NCBI GenBank assembly: GCA_934746015.1
Contig: CAKVEW010000006.1
Span: forward strand, 62,001-126,000
Direction: 5' to 3'
Source of the DNA: an uncultured Clostridium sp.
GTDB taxonomy: Bacteria > Bacillota > Clostridia > Clostridiales > Clostridiaceae
Length of the DNA: 64,000 bases
Of the stretch, positions 35,649 to 46,348 are shown piece by piece. The notes beneath the pieces were generated by a model. That model saw nothing but the letters and a program-made list of their open reading frames with translations, did no database searches and was not told the DNA's origin. How positions within the stretch are numbered: position 1 is the stretch's first letter; every line of letters starts with the position of its first letter. Both the position numbers and the translations under genes were made by a program.

Positions 35649-36188
35649 TTATTTAAATAACATTGCCTTTTTAACTTTATCAGCTTTTTCTTCTGAAATC
35701 TTAGATAATATTTCAAATGCAAAAGGAATTGAAGCAGCTGGACCTCTTCCTGTAATAATATTACCATCTACAACTACTAACTCATTTTTATAATTACAAT
35801 TTCCTAACTCTTCTTCAAAGCCAGGATAACAAGTTATATTTTTCCCTTCTGTTAATCCTGCCTTTCCTAAAACAATTGGTCCAGCACAAATAGCACAAAG
35901 CCATTTATTATTTTTATTGAATTCTTTAACTAATTCAATAACTCTTTTATTATCCCTTAAATTAGTAGACCCTGGCATACCTCCTGGTAATACTAAAAAA
36001 TCATAAGATTCAATTTCTCCATCCATAATATTCTTATCTGCTTTAAGCTTAATATTATGAGATGTAGTAACTTCATTGCCTTCTAATGCAAAAGTATTAC
36101 ATTCTACTTCTCCTCTTCTTAAAATATCAACTACTGTTAATCCTTCTAATGTTTCAAAACCATTTGCTAATAAAACAGCAACTTTCAT
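35649..36188 (-). CDS. DJ-1/PfpI family protein (YajL-like)
   Basis: A 179-residue DJ-1 superfamily protein with the nucleophile elbow AICAGPIVLGKAG (C101) and the conserved acid E15 near the N-terminus. Bacterial relatives have been assigned chaperone and glyoxalase/deglycase activities; specific activity cannot be deduced. Length and start (GGGAGG) are standard. It lies between parC and recJ with short gaps. Confidence 0.9.
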   Translation of the reverse strand: MKVAVLLANGFETLEGLTVVDILRRGEVECNTFALEGNEVTTSHNIKLKADKNIMDGEIESYDFLVLPGGMPGSTNLRDNKRVIELVKEFNKNNKWLCAICAGPIVLGKAGLTEGKNITCYPGFEEELGNCNYKNELVVVDGNIITGRGPAASIPFAFEILSKISEEKADKVKKAMLFK

Positions 36189-36217
36189 TTAAATTACCTC
36201 CCAAAAATTTATTTTCA

Positions 36218-39124
36218 TTACACTATATCTTTAATTTCATCATCTAGAACTATTGTCATTATACTACTACCCTTACCTGCTCTATTTTGAAGCTTAATTT
36301 CATCTAAAGAAACTTCTTTTTTATCTTTATTCTTGCTAATTAGAGTTATTGTATCATTAGATGTAATTGCTAATTCTGGTATAGAATTATCATTAGAATT
36401 TCCAATTAGCCTTCCATAAATAACTTCATCGCCTTCTTTTAAACTAATACCAGTAACACCAGAAGCAATTTTCCCCATTGGATTAATATTATTTGATAAA
36501 AATTTAATTCCCATTCCTTTTTTAGTTATTATTATCATTTCAACATCATTTTCATTATATTTCTCTATAGATATTAATTCATCATTATCATATTTAAATT
36601 TATAAGAAACTTGTAATAAATAACTTCCTTCAAATTCTTTAAGAGCAGTTTTCTTTACCATACCTCTCTTAGTAAAGAAATATATAAATTCATTTTCATT
36701 ATAAGAATTAATTGACATTAACTTTATAATTTTTTCACCTTTTTCTAGGTTATCAATTATTTTATTTAAAGGAATTTCTCCCTTATCTACTCCTGATAAT
36801 ATAAATGCAGGGACTTTAAAGACCTTAGCCATATTAGTAAATAATAATATATCACTTAAAGAATTTGTATTAACTTTTAAATCATCGTTCTTTTTTATTG
36901 TATTAAAGGCTTTTATATTACCTTTTGAAGTTATGCCTATATTAAATTCTAAATATTCCATTGTTTCTATATAATCTACTTTCACAATTTCATCTTTAGA
37001 AGATAAATTAAACATCGATGTAGGTAATATATTTCTTGGAGAATCTTCAATGTTAGGTATTTGAAGACTAAAACTTAATCCTTCTTTAGTTTCAAATTTA
37101 ACAAACTCTTTTCTTTCATCTTCATCTAATATAATTATACTTATCACTTCTTCAGTATCTTTTAATTTTAAAGCTTGAAGTTTAGAGTAATTAGTTTGGA
37201 ACTTATCTAGAGAACTTCTCTTAATTCCTCCCTTTGATGTAATAAATTGAATATATCTATTAGGCATAAAGCTGGCTAATGATGTAGCATATATTATATT
37301 TTCTTCATCTAAACTAAGTGATTTTATAATACTATCTATTCTTTCACCTTTATCTTTCCACTTTGCTTCTGTAATATTTATACCCTTTGTTTGATACATA
37401 TTACCTTTGTTGGTGAATAATACTATATTTTCTGTAGTATTAGAATTAAATAAGAACTTTAATTCATCACCTTCTCTATATTCTATATCTTCAGGTTTTG
37501 CATTTAACCTATTATATGTTTTTAATGGAACTCTCTTAATGAAGCCATCCTTTGATAAAGTTATCATTACATCTTCAACTATAATAAGTTCTTCAACATC
37601 TATCTTAGCTTCACTATCATCTTTTATTATTTTTGTTTTTCTTGGAGATCTATACTTTTCTACAACTTCATTTAGTTCACTTTTAACTACCTTTAATAAT
37701 TCCTTTTCTTCAGATAGAATCTTCTTAAGCTTTTTAATTGTTTTTTCAAGTTCAGCATACTCTTTTTGGAATACCTTTATTTCAAGGCCTGTTAATCTAT
37801 ATAACATTAATTCTAGTATTGCTTCTGATTGTAACTCTGTAAATCCAAAATTATTTATTAAGTTAATTCCTGCATCCTTTTTAGACTTAGACTCTCTTAT
37901 AGTCTTAATAATCTCATCTAAGACATCAATAGCTTTAATAAAACCTTCAACTATATGAAATCTTTTTTCTGCAATTTCTAATTCTCGTCTTGTTCTTCTA
38001 GTAACTATTTCTTTTTGATGATTAACATAATGCATTATTATAGTTTTAAGTCCCATAGTTTGAGGCTTGCCATTTGCTAAAGCTACCATATTAAAACTTA
38101 AGTTACATTGAAGATCAGTTCTTTTATATAAATACTTTAATACTTTATCAACAGATTCCTCATCTGCTGATTTTCTAAATTCTATAACAGCTCTTACACC
38201 ACTTCTATCTGATTCATCCCTTATATCAGTTATAGACTCTAAAGCCTTAGCATGCCTTTTATCTCCAGTCATTTCTGATATAGTTTGTAAAAGTCTTGCC
38301 TTATTTCTTCTAAATGGGAACTCAGTAATTACTATTCCAAGTCTTCCATTATCAAGTTTTTCAATAGCAGTTTTTGCTCTTAAAGTTACTTTTCCCTCTC
38401 CAGTTTCATAAGCTGATAAAAGAGATTTTTCCCCAATAAGTATTCCACCTGTAGGCAAATCTGGTCCTTTTACATAATTCATTAACTCTTTAGTAGTTAT
38501 TTCATTATTCTCTATGTATGCTAAAACTCCTTCAGCAACTTCTTCTAAGTTATGTGGAGGTATATTAGTTGCAAGTCCTACCGCTATTCCAAAAGTACCA
38601 TTAACTAAAAGGTTAGGATATCTACTTGGTAATACCTTTGGCTCTAATTCACTATCAGAATAGTTTGGTACCATATCCACAGTATTTTTATCTATATCTC
38701 TTAACATTTCCATAGCTATTGGTGCAAGTCTTGCTTCTGTATATCTCATAGCAGCAGCTCCATCACCATCCATAGATCCCCAGTTACCATGACCATCAAT
38801 TAAAATTTCTTTCGTAGAAAAGTTTTGTGCCATAATAACCATTGCATCATAAACCGAAGTATCTCCATGAGGATGATACTTACCTAGTATATCTCCAACT
38901 ATTCTTGCAGATTTATAATAAGGTTTATCTGGAAAAGCCTTTAATTGATAAGCTCCATATAATATTCTTCTATGAACTGGTTTAAGTCCATCTCTAACAT
39001 CAGGTAAAGCTCTATCCTTTGCAACTTCAATAGCATAAGGCAAAAAGTTATCAGGCATAGCTTCTTCTAAAAGAATAGGAGTTATATTATTATCCCTAGG
39101 TATTTCATTAACTTTCTTCGCCAT
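36218..39124 (-). CDS. parC: DNA topoisomerase IV subunit A
   Basis: A 968-residue type IIA topoisomerase A subunit. The catalytic tyrosine is Y128 (MRYTEARL). The quinolone region HPHGDTSVYDAM has Thr at 89 and Asp at 93 (equivalents of E. coli GyrA 83 and 87). The C-terminal half has beta-pinwheel blades but no GyrA box that I can recognise, supporting ParC rather than GyrA. It is longer than Bacillus ParC. It pairs with parE immediately upstream and decatenates daughter chromosomes. Confidence 0.9.
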   Translation of the reverse strand: MAKKVNEIPRDNNITPILLEEAMPDNFLPYAIEVAKDRALPDVRDGLKPVHRRILYGAYQLKAFPDKPYYKSARIVGDILGKYHPHGDTSVYDAMVIMAQNFSTKEILIDGHGNWGSMDGDGAAAMRYTEARLAPIAMEMLRDIDKNTVDMVPNYSDSELEPKVLPSRYPNLLVNGTFGIAVGLATNIPPHNLEEVAEGVLAYIENNEITTKELMNYVKGPDLPTGGILIGEKSLLSAYETGEGKVTLRAKTAIEKLDNGRLGIVITEFPFRRNKARLLQTISEMTGDKRHAKALESITDIRDESDRSGVRAVIEFRKSADEESVDKVLKYLYKRTDLQCNLSFNMVALANGKPQTMGLKTIIMHYVNHQKEIVTRRTRRELEIAEKRFHIVEGFIKAIDVLDEIIKTIRESKSKKDAGINLINNFGFTELQSEAILELMLYRLTGLEIKVFQKEYAELEKTIKKLKKILSEEKELLKVVKSELNEVVEKYRSPRKTKIIKDDSEAKIDVEELIIVEDVMITLSKDGFIKRVPLKTYNRLNAKPEDIEYREGDELKFLFNSNTTENIVLFTNKGNMYQTKGINITEAKWKDKGERIDSIIKSLSLDEENIIYATSLASFMPNRYIQFITSKGGIKRSSLDKFQTNYSKLQALKLKDTEEVISIIILDEDERKEFVKFETKEGLSFSLQIPNIEDSPRNILPTSMFNLSSKDEIVKVDYIETMEYLEFNIGITSKGNIKAFNTIKKNDDLKVNTNSLSDILLFTNMAKVFKVPAFILSGVDKGEIPLNKIIDNLEKGEKIIKLMSINSYNENEFIYFFTKRGMVKKTALKEFEGSYLLQVSYKFKYDNDELISIEKYNENDVEMIIITKKGMGIKFLSNNINPMGKIASGVTGISLKEGDEVIYGRLIGNSNDNSIPELAITSNDTITLISKNKDKKEVSLDEIKLQNRAGKGSSIMTIVLDDEIKDIV

Positions 39125-39144
39125 ATTTCTTCTCCATTCTATTA

Positions 39145-41094
39145 CTAAAATTCTCCATACTTATAAATGTATGCTTTTCTAGGTTCAACTATATCACCCA
39201 TTAATAATGAAACCATCTTTTCTGCTTTTGCTGCATCTTCTATAGTAACTTGAAGAAGTGTTCTAGTTTCTGGATTTAATGTAGTTTCCCATAATTGGTC
39301 AGGGTTCATTTCACCAAGCCCTTTATACCTTTGTATAAGTGCACCTTTTCCAATTTCTTTTTTAACATTTTCAAGTTCTTCATCACTATATGCATACTTA
39401 TGAACTTCTTTACCCTTAACATTTTTATAAACTTTATATAAAGGTGGCTGAGCCAAATAAAGATGTCCATTTGAAATTAATGGTCTCATATACCTATAAA
39501 CATAAGTCATCCATAAAGTTCTAATATGATATCCATCAACATCTGCATCACTCATAATTATAATTTTATCGTATTTTAAGTCTTCTTCCTTATAATTATC
39601 TAAAGTACCTGTCCCTAATGCAGTATTAAATATTTTTAATTCCTCAGAAGCTAATACATTTTCAAGCTTTTGCTTTTCTGTATTCATTATTTTACCTTTT
39701 GATGGCATAATAGTTTGGAATCTTCTATCTCTTGCTTGTTTTGCAGACCCACCAGCTGAATCTCCCTCAACTACAATAAATTCATTAACTGTATTATCCT
39801 TCAATGTACAAACTGCAACTTTTCCAGCAAGAGGTGCTGCTCCTTTTCCTACCTTTTTCTTTTCTGCTTCATTAATTTTCTTAATTTTTTCTCTTCTTTG
39901 AGCAGCTTGAAGAGCATTATTTATTATCATACTAGCAATTTCTTTATTATCTTCTATCCATTCACTAAACTTAGTATAAGTTAAGTCATTCATCATAGTA
40001 TATGCTTCAGCAGATCCAAGCTTAGTTTTAGTTTGCCCTTCAAACATAGGATTAGTGATTTTTATTCTTACTATAGCAGTCATACCTTCTCTTAAGTCAT
40101 CACCTTCAAATTCCTTATCCTTTTCTTTTAATAGGCCAAGCTTTTTAGCACCTTCTTTAAATGCTCTTGTCATTCCTGTTTTGAAGCCTGTTTCGTGAGT
40201 TCCTGCTTCAGTTGTAGGAATGTTATTAACATAACTTGCTATATTTTCTGTTGTTGAATCAGTAAATTGAATGCATACTTCTCCAAACATTTGAATATTG
40301 TTTACTGTTTTTTCTCCTTCAAAATAAATAGGTATTTGATGAAGAGCAGTTTTACTTTCATTTAAATATTCTATAAAATCTAAAAGTCCTCTTTCAGAGT
40401 AATATTCTTTTTTAAATTCTTCATCTCTTCTTAAATCTATTAATTCTAAGTGAATACCTTTATTTTGAAAGGCTAACTCTTGTAACCTTTCATCTATTAT
40501 ATCAACCTTAAAATCAATATTTGAAAAAATTTCTTTATCAGGCATAAAGGTTACCTTTGTACCAGTTTCCTTGCTTTTTCCTATAATCTCCAGCTTAGTA
40601 ACTGGAGTACCAGGCATTTCCTTCTTTAATTCCTTATCATAAGCATATTCAAATCTTTGCTTATATATATTACCATTTTGATATACTTCTACTTCAAGCC
40701 AAGAAGATAATGCATTAACTACTGCCGCACCAACTCCATGTAATCCACCAGAAGTTTTATAATTCTTATTATTAAACTTTCCACCAGTATGAAGTTCAGT
40801 AAAGACCATTTCTACTCCAGATTTCTTCTTAGTTGGATGAATTCCTGTGGGAATTCCTCTTCCATTATCTATTATTGTTATACTTTTATCTTTATTTATT
40901 ATAATAGTGGCCTTGTTACCATAGCCATTAGAAATTTCATCTATAGAGTTATCTAAAATCTCCCATATGCAATGATGTAAGCCCTTTGTTCCTGTTGAAC
41001 CAATGTACATCCCAGGTCTTACTCTAACTGGTTCTAATTTTTCTAAGGAAGTTAAATCTGTAACATCATATCCCTTCACTAAATCTGTACTCAT
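39145..41094 (-). CDS. parE: DNA topoisomerase IV subunit B
   Basis: A 649-residue GHKL ATPase plus Toprim subunit: ILDNSIDEISNG, IDNGRGIPTG, TSGGLHGVGAAVVNALS (the ParE-like TSGG rather than VSGG), EGDSAGGSAKQ and SDADVDGYHIRTL. ATG 41094 follows GGAGG by six bases; an upstream ATG at 41106 precedes that site. It is transcribed with parC 20 bases later. There is no recF or dnaN nearby, so it is not the oriC-linked gyrB. Confidence 0.94.
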   Translation of the reverse strand: MSTDLVKGYDVTDLTSLEKLEPVRVRPGMYIGSTGTKGLHHCIWEILDNSIDEISNGYGNKATIIINKDKSITIIDNGRGIPTGIHPTKKKSGVEMVFTELHTGGKFNNKNYKTSGGLHGVGAAVVNALSSWLEVEVYQNGNIYKQRFEYAYDKELKKEMPGTPVTKLEIIGKSKETGTKVTFMPDKEIFSNIDFKVDIIDERLQELAFQNKGIHLELIDLRRDEEFKKEYYSERGLLDFIEYLNESKTALHQIPIYFEGEKTVNNIQMFGEVCIQFTDSTTENIASYVNNIPTTEAGTHETGFKTGMTRAFKEGAKKLGLLKEKDKEFEGDDLREGMTAIVRIKITNPMFEGQTKTKLGSAEAYTMMNDLTYTKFSEWIEDNKEIASMIINNALQAAQRREKIKKINEAEKKKVGKGAAPLAGKVAVCTLKDNTVNEFIVVEGDSAGGSAKQARDRRFQTIMPSKGKIMNTEKQKLENVLASEELKIFNTALGTGTLDNYKEEDLKYDKIIIMSDADVDGYHIRTLWMTYVYRYMRPLISNGHLYLAQPPLYKVYKNVKGKEVHKYAYSDEELENVKKEIGKGALIQRYKGLGEMNPDQLWETTLNPETRTLLQVTIEDAAKAEKMVSLLMGDIVEPRKAYIYKYGEF

Positions 41095-41283
41095 ACAAAC
41101 CTCCAAAATAATTTTTGCTATCTAATATAAAATTCTTTTTGCTTAGTTTAACCATCCATGCTTATTATAATCTTTTTAATTTTATCATAATTAAACTATA
41201 AATAAAAATATAAATCTTTCTTCTTTAAAAGTCAAACTAATGTTCGATTTAATATAAAATTAATGTTAAAATAATTTATAATA

Positions 41284-41314
41284 TAAAAGACATAGCTTTC
41301 GCTATGTCTTTTAT
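41284..41314 (-). terminator. Terminator of the membrane glycosyltransferase gene
   Basis: AAAAGACATAGC-TTTC-GCTATGTCTTTT with flanking A/T-runs directly after the stop codon at 41316. It is symmetrical and may also serve transcripts from the other strand. Confidence 0.85.
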
Positions 41315-41315
41315 A

Positions 41316-42701
41316 TTATACATCACAGATTTCTATATTTCTTATATGTTTAGTTGGATTCCATTCCTTATTATTCTTTCTAAGCATTCCTTCAACTGTT
41401 ATTGGTATCCAAGTTAAAGTGTATAGGCCATATAATAAGAATCTAAAAAACATTATAAGTTTCTTTTTTCCTAAGAATAGTGCCGTTGCTAATAAAAAGG
41501 CTAAATTATAAACTACATCTATTATTAATACTTGCAAATAATTATCTGCGTAATTTGCAAATATAGGCAATACAAATACATTAGATGTATAGAAAATTAG
41601 CATTAAAAATAATCCTGGTGATATTTTCTTGTCTAATTTTAACATTAACGGTGTAACTAAGAATTGAATTACGCCTATTAATTTAAATGTAAAATCACCA
41701 GTTAAGTAAGATATAATAAATATATGACTTGGAGTCATACTTTGGATAAAACTTAAAATAGTTGATATCCCAATCATTAAAGTAAAGAAAGGTTGTATTA
41801 CATATAAAGCACAATCTAAAATAAACCATTTTCTTTCTTTAATACCCTTTTTAAGTAATTTAAAGAAATATCTCGATGCTACATCTGTAAAACCTTGCAT
41901 CCATCTTCTTCTTTGTACCCAAGATTGTTTTAATGTTAATGGTTTTTCATCATAAATAATTGCATCATGAGCCCAACCAACTTTTTCTCCGTTTAAAATC
42001 AACTTACAACTGAACTCTAAATCTTCAGTTAAGCAGGTTGCTCCCCAACCAAACTTCTTTAAAATATCAGTATCAATAGCAAAACCTGTTCCACCTATTT
42101 GATTAGATAATCCAACGTTTGCTCTAGCCAACTGATACATTCTATTTTGAGTCCAAAAGGCTATAGAATATGAAGCTGCTATCCATGAATCATTTGGATT
42201 TTTACTATCTATGTATCCTTGTACAACTTTATATCCTTCAAGCATCTTTGAATTTATTTCTTTACACCAATTTTTTGAAACTAAATTATCAGCATCAAAA
42301 ATTGCTATTGCATCATATTGCTTTTTCATCTTAAAGATTTTGTCAAACATCCACTCTAAAGCATATCCCTTACCTCTTTGTTCTTTATTGAACCTTTCGT
42401 AAACATACACTCCATATTTTCTTGCTATTTTTGCAGTATTGTCTGTACAGTTATCAGCAATAACAAAAATATCAAAAAGTTCTCTAGGGTAATTTTGATT
42501 TAGCATACTTTCAATTAATTTACCAATTACTACTTCTTCATTATGAGCAGCAACTATCATTGCAAATTTCTTTGTTGGTGTATAATTTTTCTTTTCATTT
42601 TTTCTCTTAAATCCAAAAAACGCCAGTATAAAATAATACATCATTATTGCAAATACAACTAATTGAAAAACAGCCGTTATCGCAAAAACAAATTCTTTCA
42701 T
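41316..42701 (-). CDS. Processive family 2 glycosyltransferase with membrane segments
   Basis: A 461-residue BcsA/hyaluronan-synthase-type enzyme. An N-terminal membrane helix is followed by a GT2 domain with DNCTDNT, DADN (the DxD site), ATCLTEDLEF (catalytic Asp) and QRRRWMQG (the Q..RW polymer-binding motif). At least three further membrane helices close it. It would extend and export a polysaccharide of unknown sugar. No PilZ domain or partner subunit is visible, so it is probably a stand-alone synthase. A good sigma-A promoter precedes it. Confidence 0.85.
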   Translation of the reverse strand: MKEFVFAITAVFQLVVFAIMMYYFILAFFGFKRKNEKKNYTPTKKFAMIVAAHNEEVVIGKLIESMLNQNYPRELFDIFVIADNCTDNTAKIARKYGVYVYERFNKEQRGKGYALEWMFDKIFKMKKQYDAIAIFDADNLVSKNWCKEINSKMLEGYKVVQGYIDSKNPNDSWIAASYSIAFWTQNRMYQLARANVGLSNQIGGTGFAIDTDILKKFGWGATCLTEDLEFSCKLILNGEKVGWAHDAIIYDEKPLTLKQSWVQRRRWMQGFTDVASRYFFKLLKKGIKERKWFILDCALYVIQPFFTLMIGISTILSFIQSMTPSHIFIISYLTGDFTFKLIGVIQFLVTPLMLKLDKKISPGLFLMLIFYTSNVFVLPIFANYADNYLQVLIIDVVYNLAFLLATALFLGKKKLIMFFRFLLYGLYTLTWIPITVEGMLRKNNKEWNPTKHIRNIEICDV

Positions 42702-42773
42702 TTAATTCACTCCTTTAAATAAAGGGTATTTTCCTATATTTCTACTTATAATTTCCCTCTGATATCACATTAA

Positions 42774-42802
42774 ATAATATTCCAATAGGGGTAAAAAATC
42801 AA
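42774..42802 (-). promoter_or_regulatory. Sigma-A promoter of the membrane glycosyltransferase
   Basis: Minus strand: TTGATT (42802-42797), 17 bases, TATTAT (42779-42774). It lies about 75 bases upstream of the start codon; the spacing is optimal. Confidence 0.6.
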
Positions 42803-42930
42803 GAGTAGAAATCTTAAAATTATATTAATATTATTTAGTCCTTTTTATTACTCATTATTATTATTTTATCCTACATAGATAAAGATATTATAAATTTATA
42901 TCAGTAATAAATTCCTAAAAGACAAAAATT

Positions 42931-43004
42931 AAGAAGTTCTTAATATTAAAATAAATATAAAGAACTTCTTATATAAACTCAAAATAGGGGTTGCTATTTT
43001 TGAG
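42931..43004 (-). terminator. Two hairpins at the gdhA 3' end
   Basis: Just after the gdhA stop, on the minus strand, is CTCAAAAATAG/CTATTTTGAG. A second hairpin, AAGAAGTTCTT/AAGAACTTCTT, is followed by AATTTTTG. The second one looks more like the terminator. Confidence 0.55.
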
Positions 43005-43014
43005 ATTTACGCTA

Positions 43015-44415
<1,401 letters not shown>

Positions 44416-44514
44416 TTACTATATTTTTTTAAAATATTCTGAAATTTTATTAATTTATTAAAATAATATGGCATTTTATATATTTTTGGAAATACTAAAT
44501 ATTATAACTCTTAT

Positions 44515-44540
44515 AAAAAAAGAGCTGCTAAGCAGCTCCA
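44515..44540 (-). terminator. Terminator of the multipass membrane protein gene
   Basis: Minus strand: GGAGCTGCT-TAGCAGCTC followed by a T-run. It is about 45 bases after the stop codon at 44587, with a repeat-family motif (AATGTAGAATG) between them. Confidence 0.85.
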
Positions 44541-44586
44541 GATAAAAAATGTAGAATGTATTTTACCAAATCACTTTTTTATAAAT

Positions 44587-45219
44587 TTAATATTTATTTT
44601 CTTCAATCTCATTAATTATCTTGTTGATTATATTTATTTTATTAGTTCTGCTATTAATATAAATTGGAATAGCAGTTATTAAGCCAACAACAGTTCCACA
44701 TATAATATCCCACATTGTATCATTTAAACTATTGTTTTGGGCTGTAAGACCAAATAATGAATCAGTTGTAAACTCCCAAATTTCCCATGCTCCTGCTGCT
44801 GCTGTTGCAAAAAGAATTACAAATATTGCTGGAGTTAAAGGATTCATTTCTTTTCTTGATATATCATTAGTTAAGTATATAAATAATCCATAACCTATAA
44901 CAGCTATAATTGCTCCTGATAAAAGATGTAAAAACTTATCATAATTAGGTATTGAATAAAAATTCCATACATTTGCTAAGTACATAGCTAAAAAAATAAA
45001 AGTCATATTTATATAATAAATTATTCTTGCACCTTTAAGAAAAGTTTTTATAAATGTTAAATAGACTAATACTACAGTCACAAAGGTGAGCCCTATTCTA
45101 AATAGTTTTTCTCCATCCCTAGCAAAAAAATCATAAATTGCAGTTATAATAAGTATTACTGTAAATATTGCTGCAATGATGAATTCATTATTACTACGTT
45201 TTTCTTTCAAAATAATCAC
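44587..45219 (-). CDS. Multipass membrane protein (YjdF/DUF2238-like)
   Basis: A 210-residue protein with about six hydrophobic helices. It carries DKFLHLLSGAIIAVIG, AAAGAWEIWEFTTDSLFG and NDTMWDIICGTVVGLI, a pattern of Asp/Lys/His, Trp-Glu and Asp-Ile residues in membrane segments that resembles YjdF/DUF2238 proteins. The function of that family is not known. It has its own terminator and no obvious partner. Confidence 0.6.
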   Translation of the reverse strand: MIILKEKRSNNEFIIAAIFTVILIITAIYDFFARDGEKLFRIGLTFVTVVLVYLTFIKTFLKGARIIYYINMTFIFLAMYLANVWNFYSIPNYDKFLHLLSGAIIAVIGYGLFIYLTNDISRKEMNPLTPAIFVILFATAAAGAWEIWEFTTDSLFGLTAQNNSLNDTMWDIICGTVVGLITAIPIYINSRTNKINIINKIINEIEENKY

Positions 45220-45303
45220 TCCTAAAATATAAAAATCACTATTATTATATTATAACCCAAAATTAATATATTCCTTTTTTACTTTTTTATTGTTAACTGA
45301 ATA

Positions 45304-46278
45304 TTAACTTATTAAAGATTTTTTATTAAACACAATAAATGATATTAGAGCTCCAATAAGTAACCCTCCCATATGAGCAAAATTATCTATATTGGGTATA
45401 GTAATTCCTATTATTACATTTAAACCTATAGTTTCTAAAATATTTTTTACATATCCCTTGCCTATTTTTTTTCTTTCCTTAATTCCAAATACAAGCATTG
45501 CACCTAAAAGTCCAAAAATAGCTCCAGAGGCACCAACAGATATGCTATTAGGTTTAAATAAATAACTAAAAACATTCCCTCCTAAAGCTGATAATAAATA
45601 TATTATTAAAAACTTTTTACCACCATACACATTTTCAACTTCTCTTCCAATAATATTAAGTGCACTCATATTAAAGAATATATGAAGAATTCCCCCATGT
45701 AGAAAGGCTGCAGTAATAAGTCTATAATACTGACCATGATTTATAAGGACATTAATCTTAGCTCCCATCTCTGCTAAAGTGTAAATGTCTATATCTATAA
45801 AATTCCTAGACTTAATTATTTCAAATAAGAAAATAATTAAATTAATTAACATAATACTATAAGTAAACTTATATTCTTTTATTCCTTTAGTTTTCTTACT
45901 ATCAGTCTTTAACATATAATCTATTACAGGTATAAATGCTTTTGACCCTTCACTACAGTAAATAACCTTTCTTTCCTTTAAAGAAAAAACTAGTTTATTG
46001 TAATAACTATCTCCATAGCTTATGTAATCTCCTGAAGCTAAAACTATTAAGTTAATAATAAATGGTTTATTTAATATTCCAGATAAATATTCTTTAACTT
46101 CATTATATATTATCTCTTCTTCAGAATCTCTAGCAATTACAACAGCAACATAAGCTTTGTCAATATCTAATAATGCTATCCATTTGTTTTCATTATTATA
46201 ATCACTATAATAATCCTTCATAAAAAACTTCATTTCTTTAGTTAAAATATTAAAAAATACCTTTTCAAACTTCTTCAA
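45304..46278 (-). CDS. Rhomboid-family intramembrane serine protease
   Basis: A 324-residue rhomboid. A cytosolic N-terminal domain of about 130 residues precedes six or so membrane helices with catalytic S251 (SVGASGAIFG) and H302 (NFAHMGGLLIG). H199 and N203 (GGILHIFFNMSAL) form the oxyanion region. It cleaves membrane proteins in or near the bilayer; the substrate is unknown. Bacillus GluP (YqgP) also has an N-terminal cytosolic domain, though similarity in that part is unclear. Confidence 0.92.
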   Translation of the reverse strand: MKKFEKVFFNILTKEMKFFMKDYYSDYNNENKWIALLDIDKAYVAVVIARDSEEEIIYNEVKEYLSGILNKPFIINLIVLASGDYISYGDSYYNKLVFSLKERKVIYCSEGSKAFIPVIDYMLKTDSKKTKGIKEYKFTYSIMLINLIIFLFEIIKSRNFIDIDIYTLAEMGAKINVLINHGQYYRLITAAFLHGGILHIFFNMSALNIIGREVENVYGGKKFLIIYLLSALGGNVFSYLFKPNSISVGASGAIFGLLGAMLVFGIKERKKIGKGYVKNILETIGLNVIIGITIPNIDNFAHMGGLLIGALISFIVFNKKSLIS

Positions 46279-46348
46279 TTAACATCCCCCATTCAAAAAA
46301 TATTAATGGGCTATTGTATAATTTTACTTATACAACACCCCATTTTAA

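Larger units (their letters stand above)
42702..43014. other. 313-bp intergenic region
   Basis: The region holds the glycosyltransferase promoter at one end and gdhA 3' hairpins at the other. The middle (about 42810-42930) is AT-rich with no reading frame, promoter or structured RNA that I can recognise. Confidence 0.7.

Noticed and set aside
37407-37958. 183-codon plus-strand open frame inside parC
   Set aside because: Antisense to a well-conserved gene, low-complexity Ser/Leu/Ile composition, no start signal.
42810-42930. Possible structured RNA or c-di-GMP riboswitch before the membrane glycosyltransferase
   Set aside because: No GEMM-type conserved sequence on either strand; the stretch is plain AT-rich DNA.
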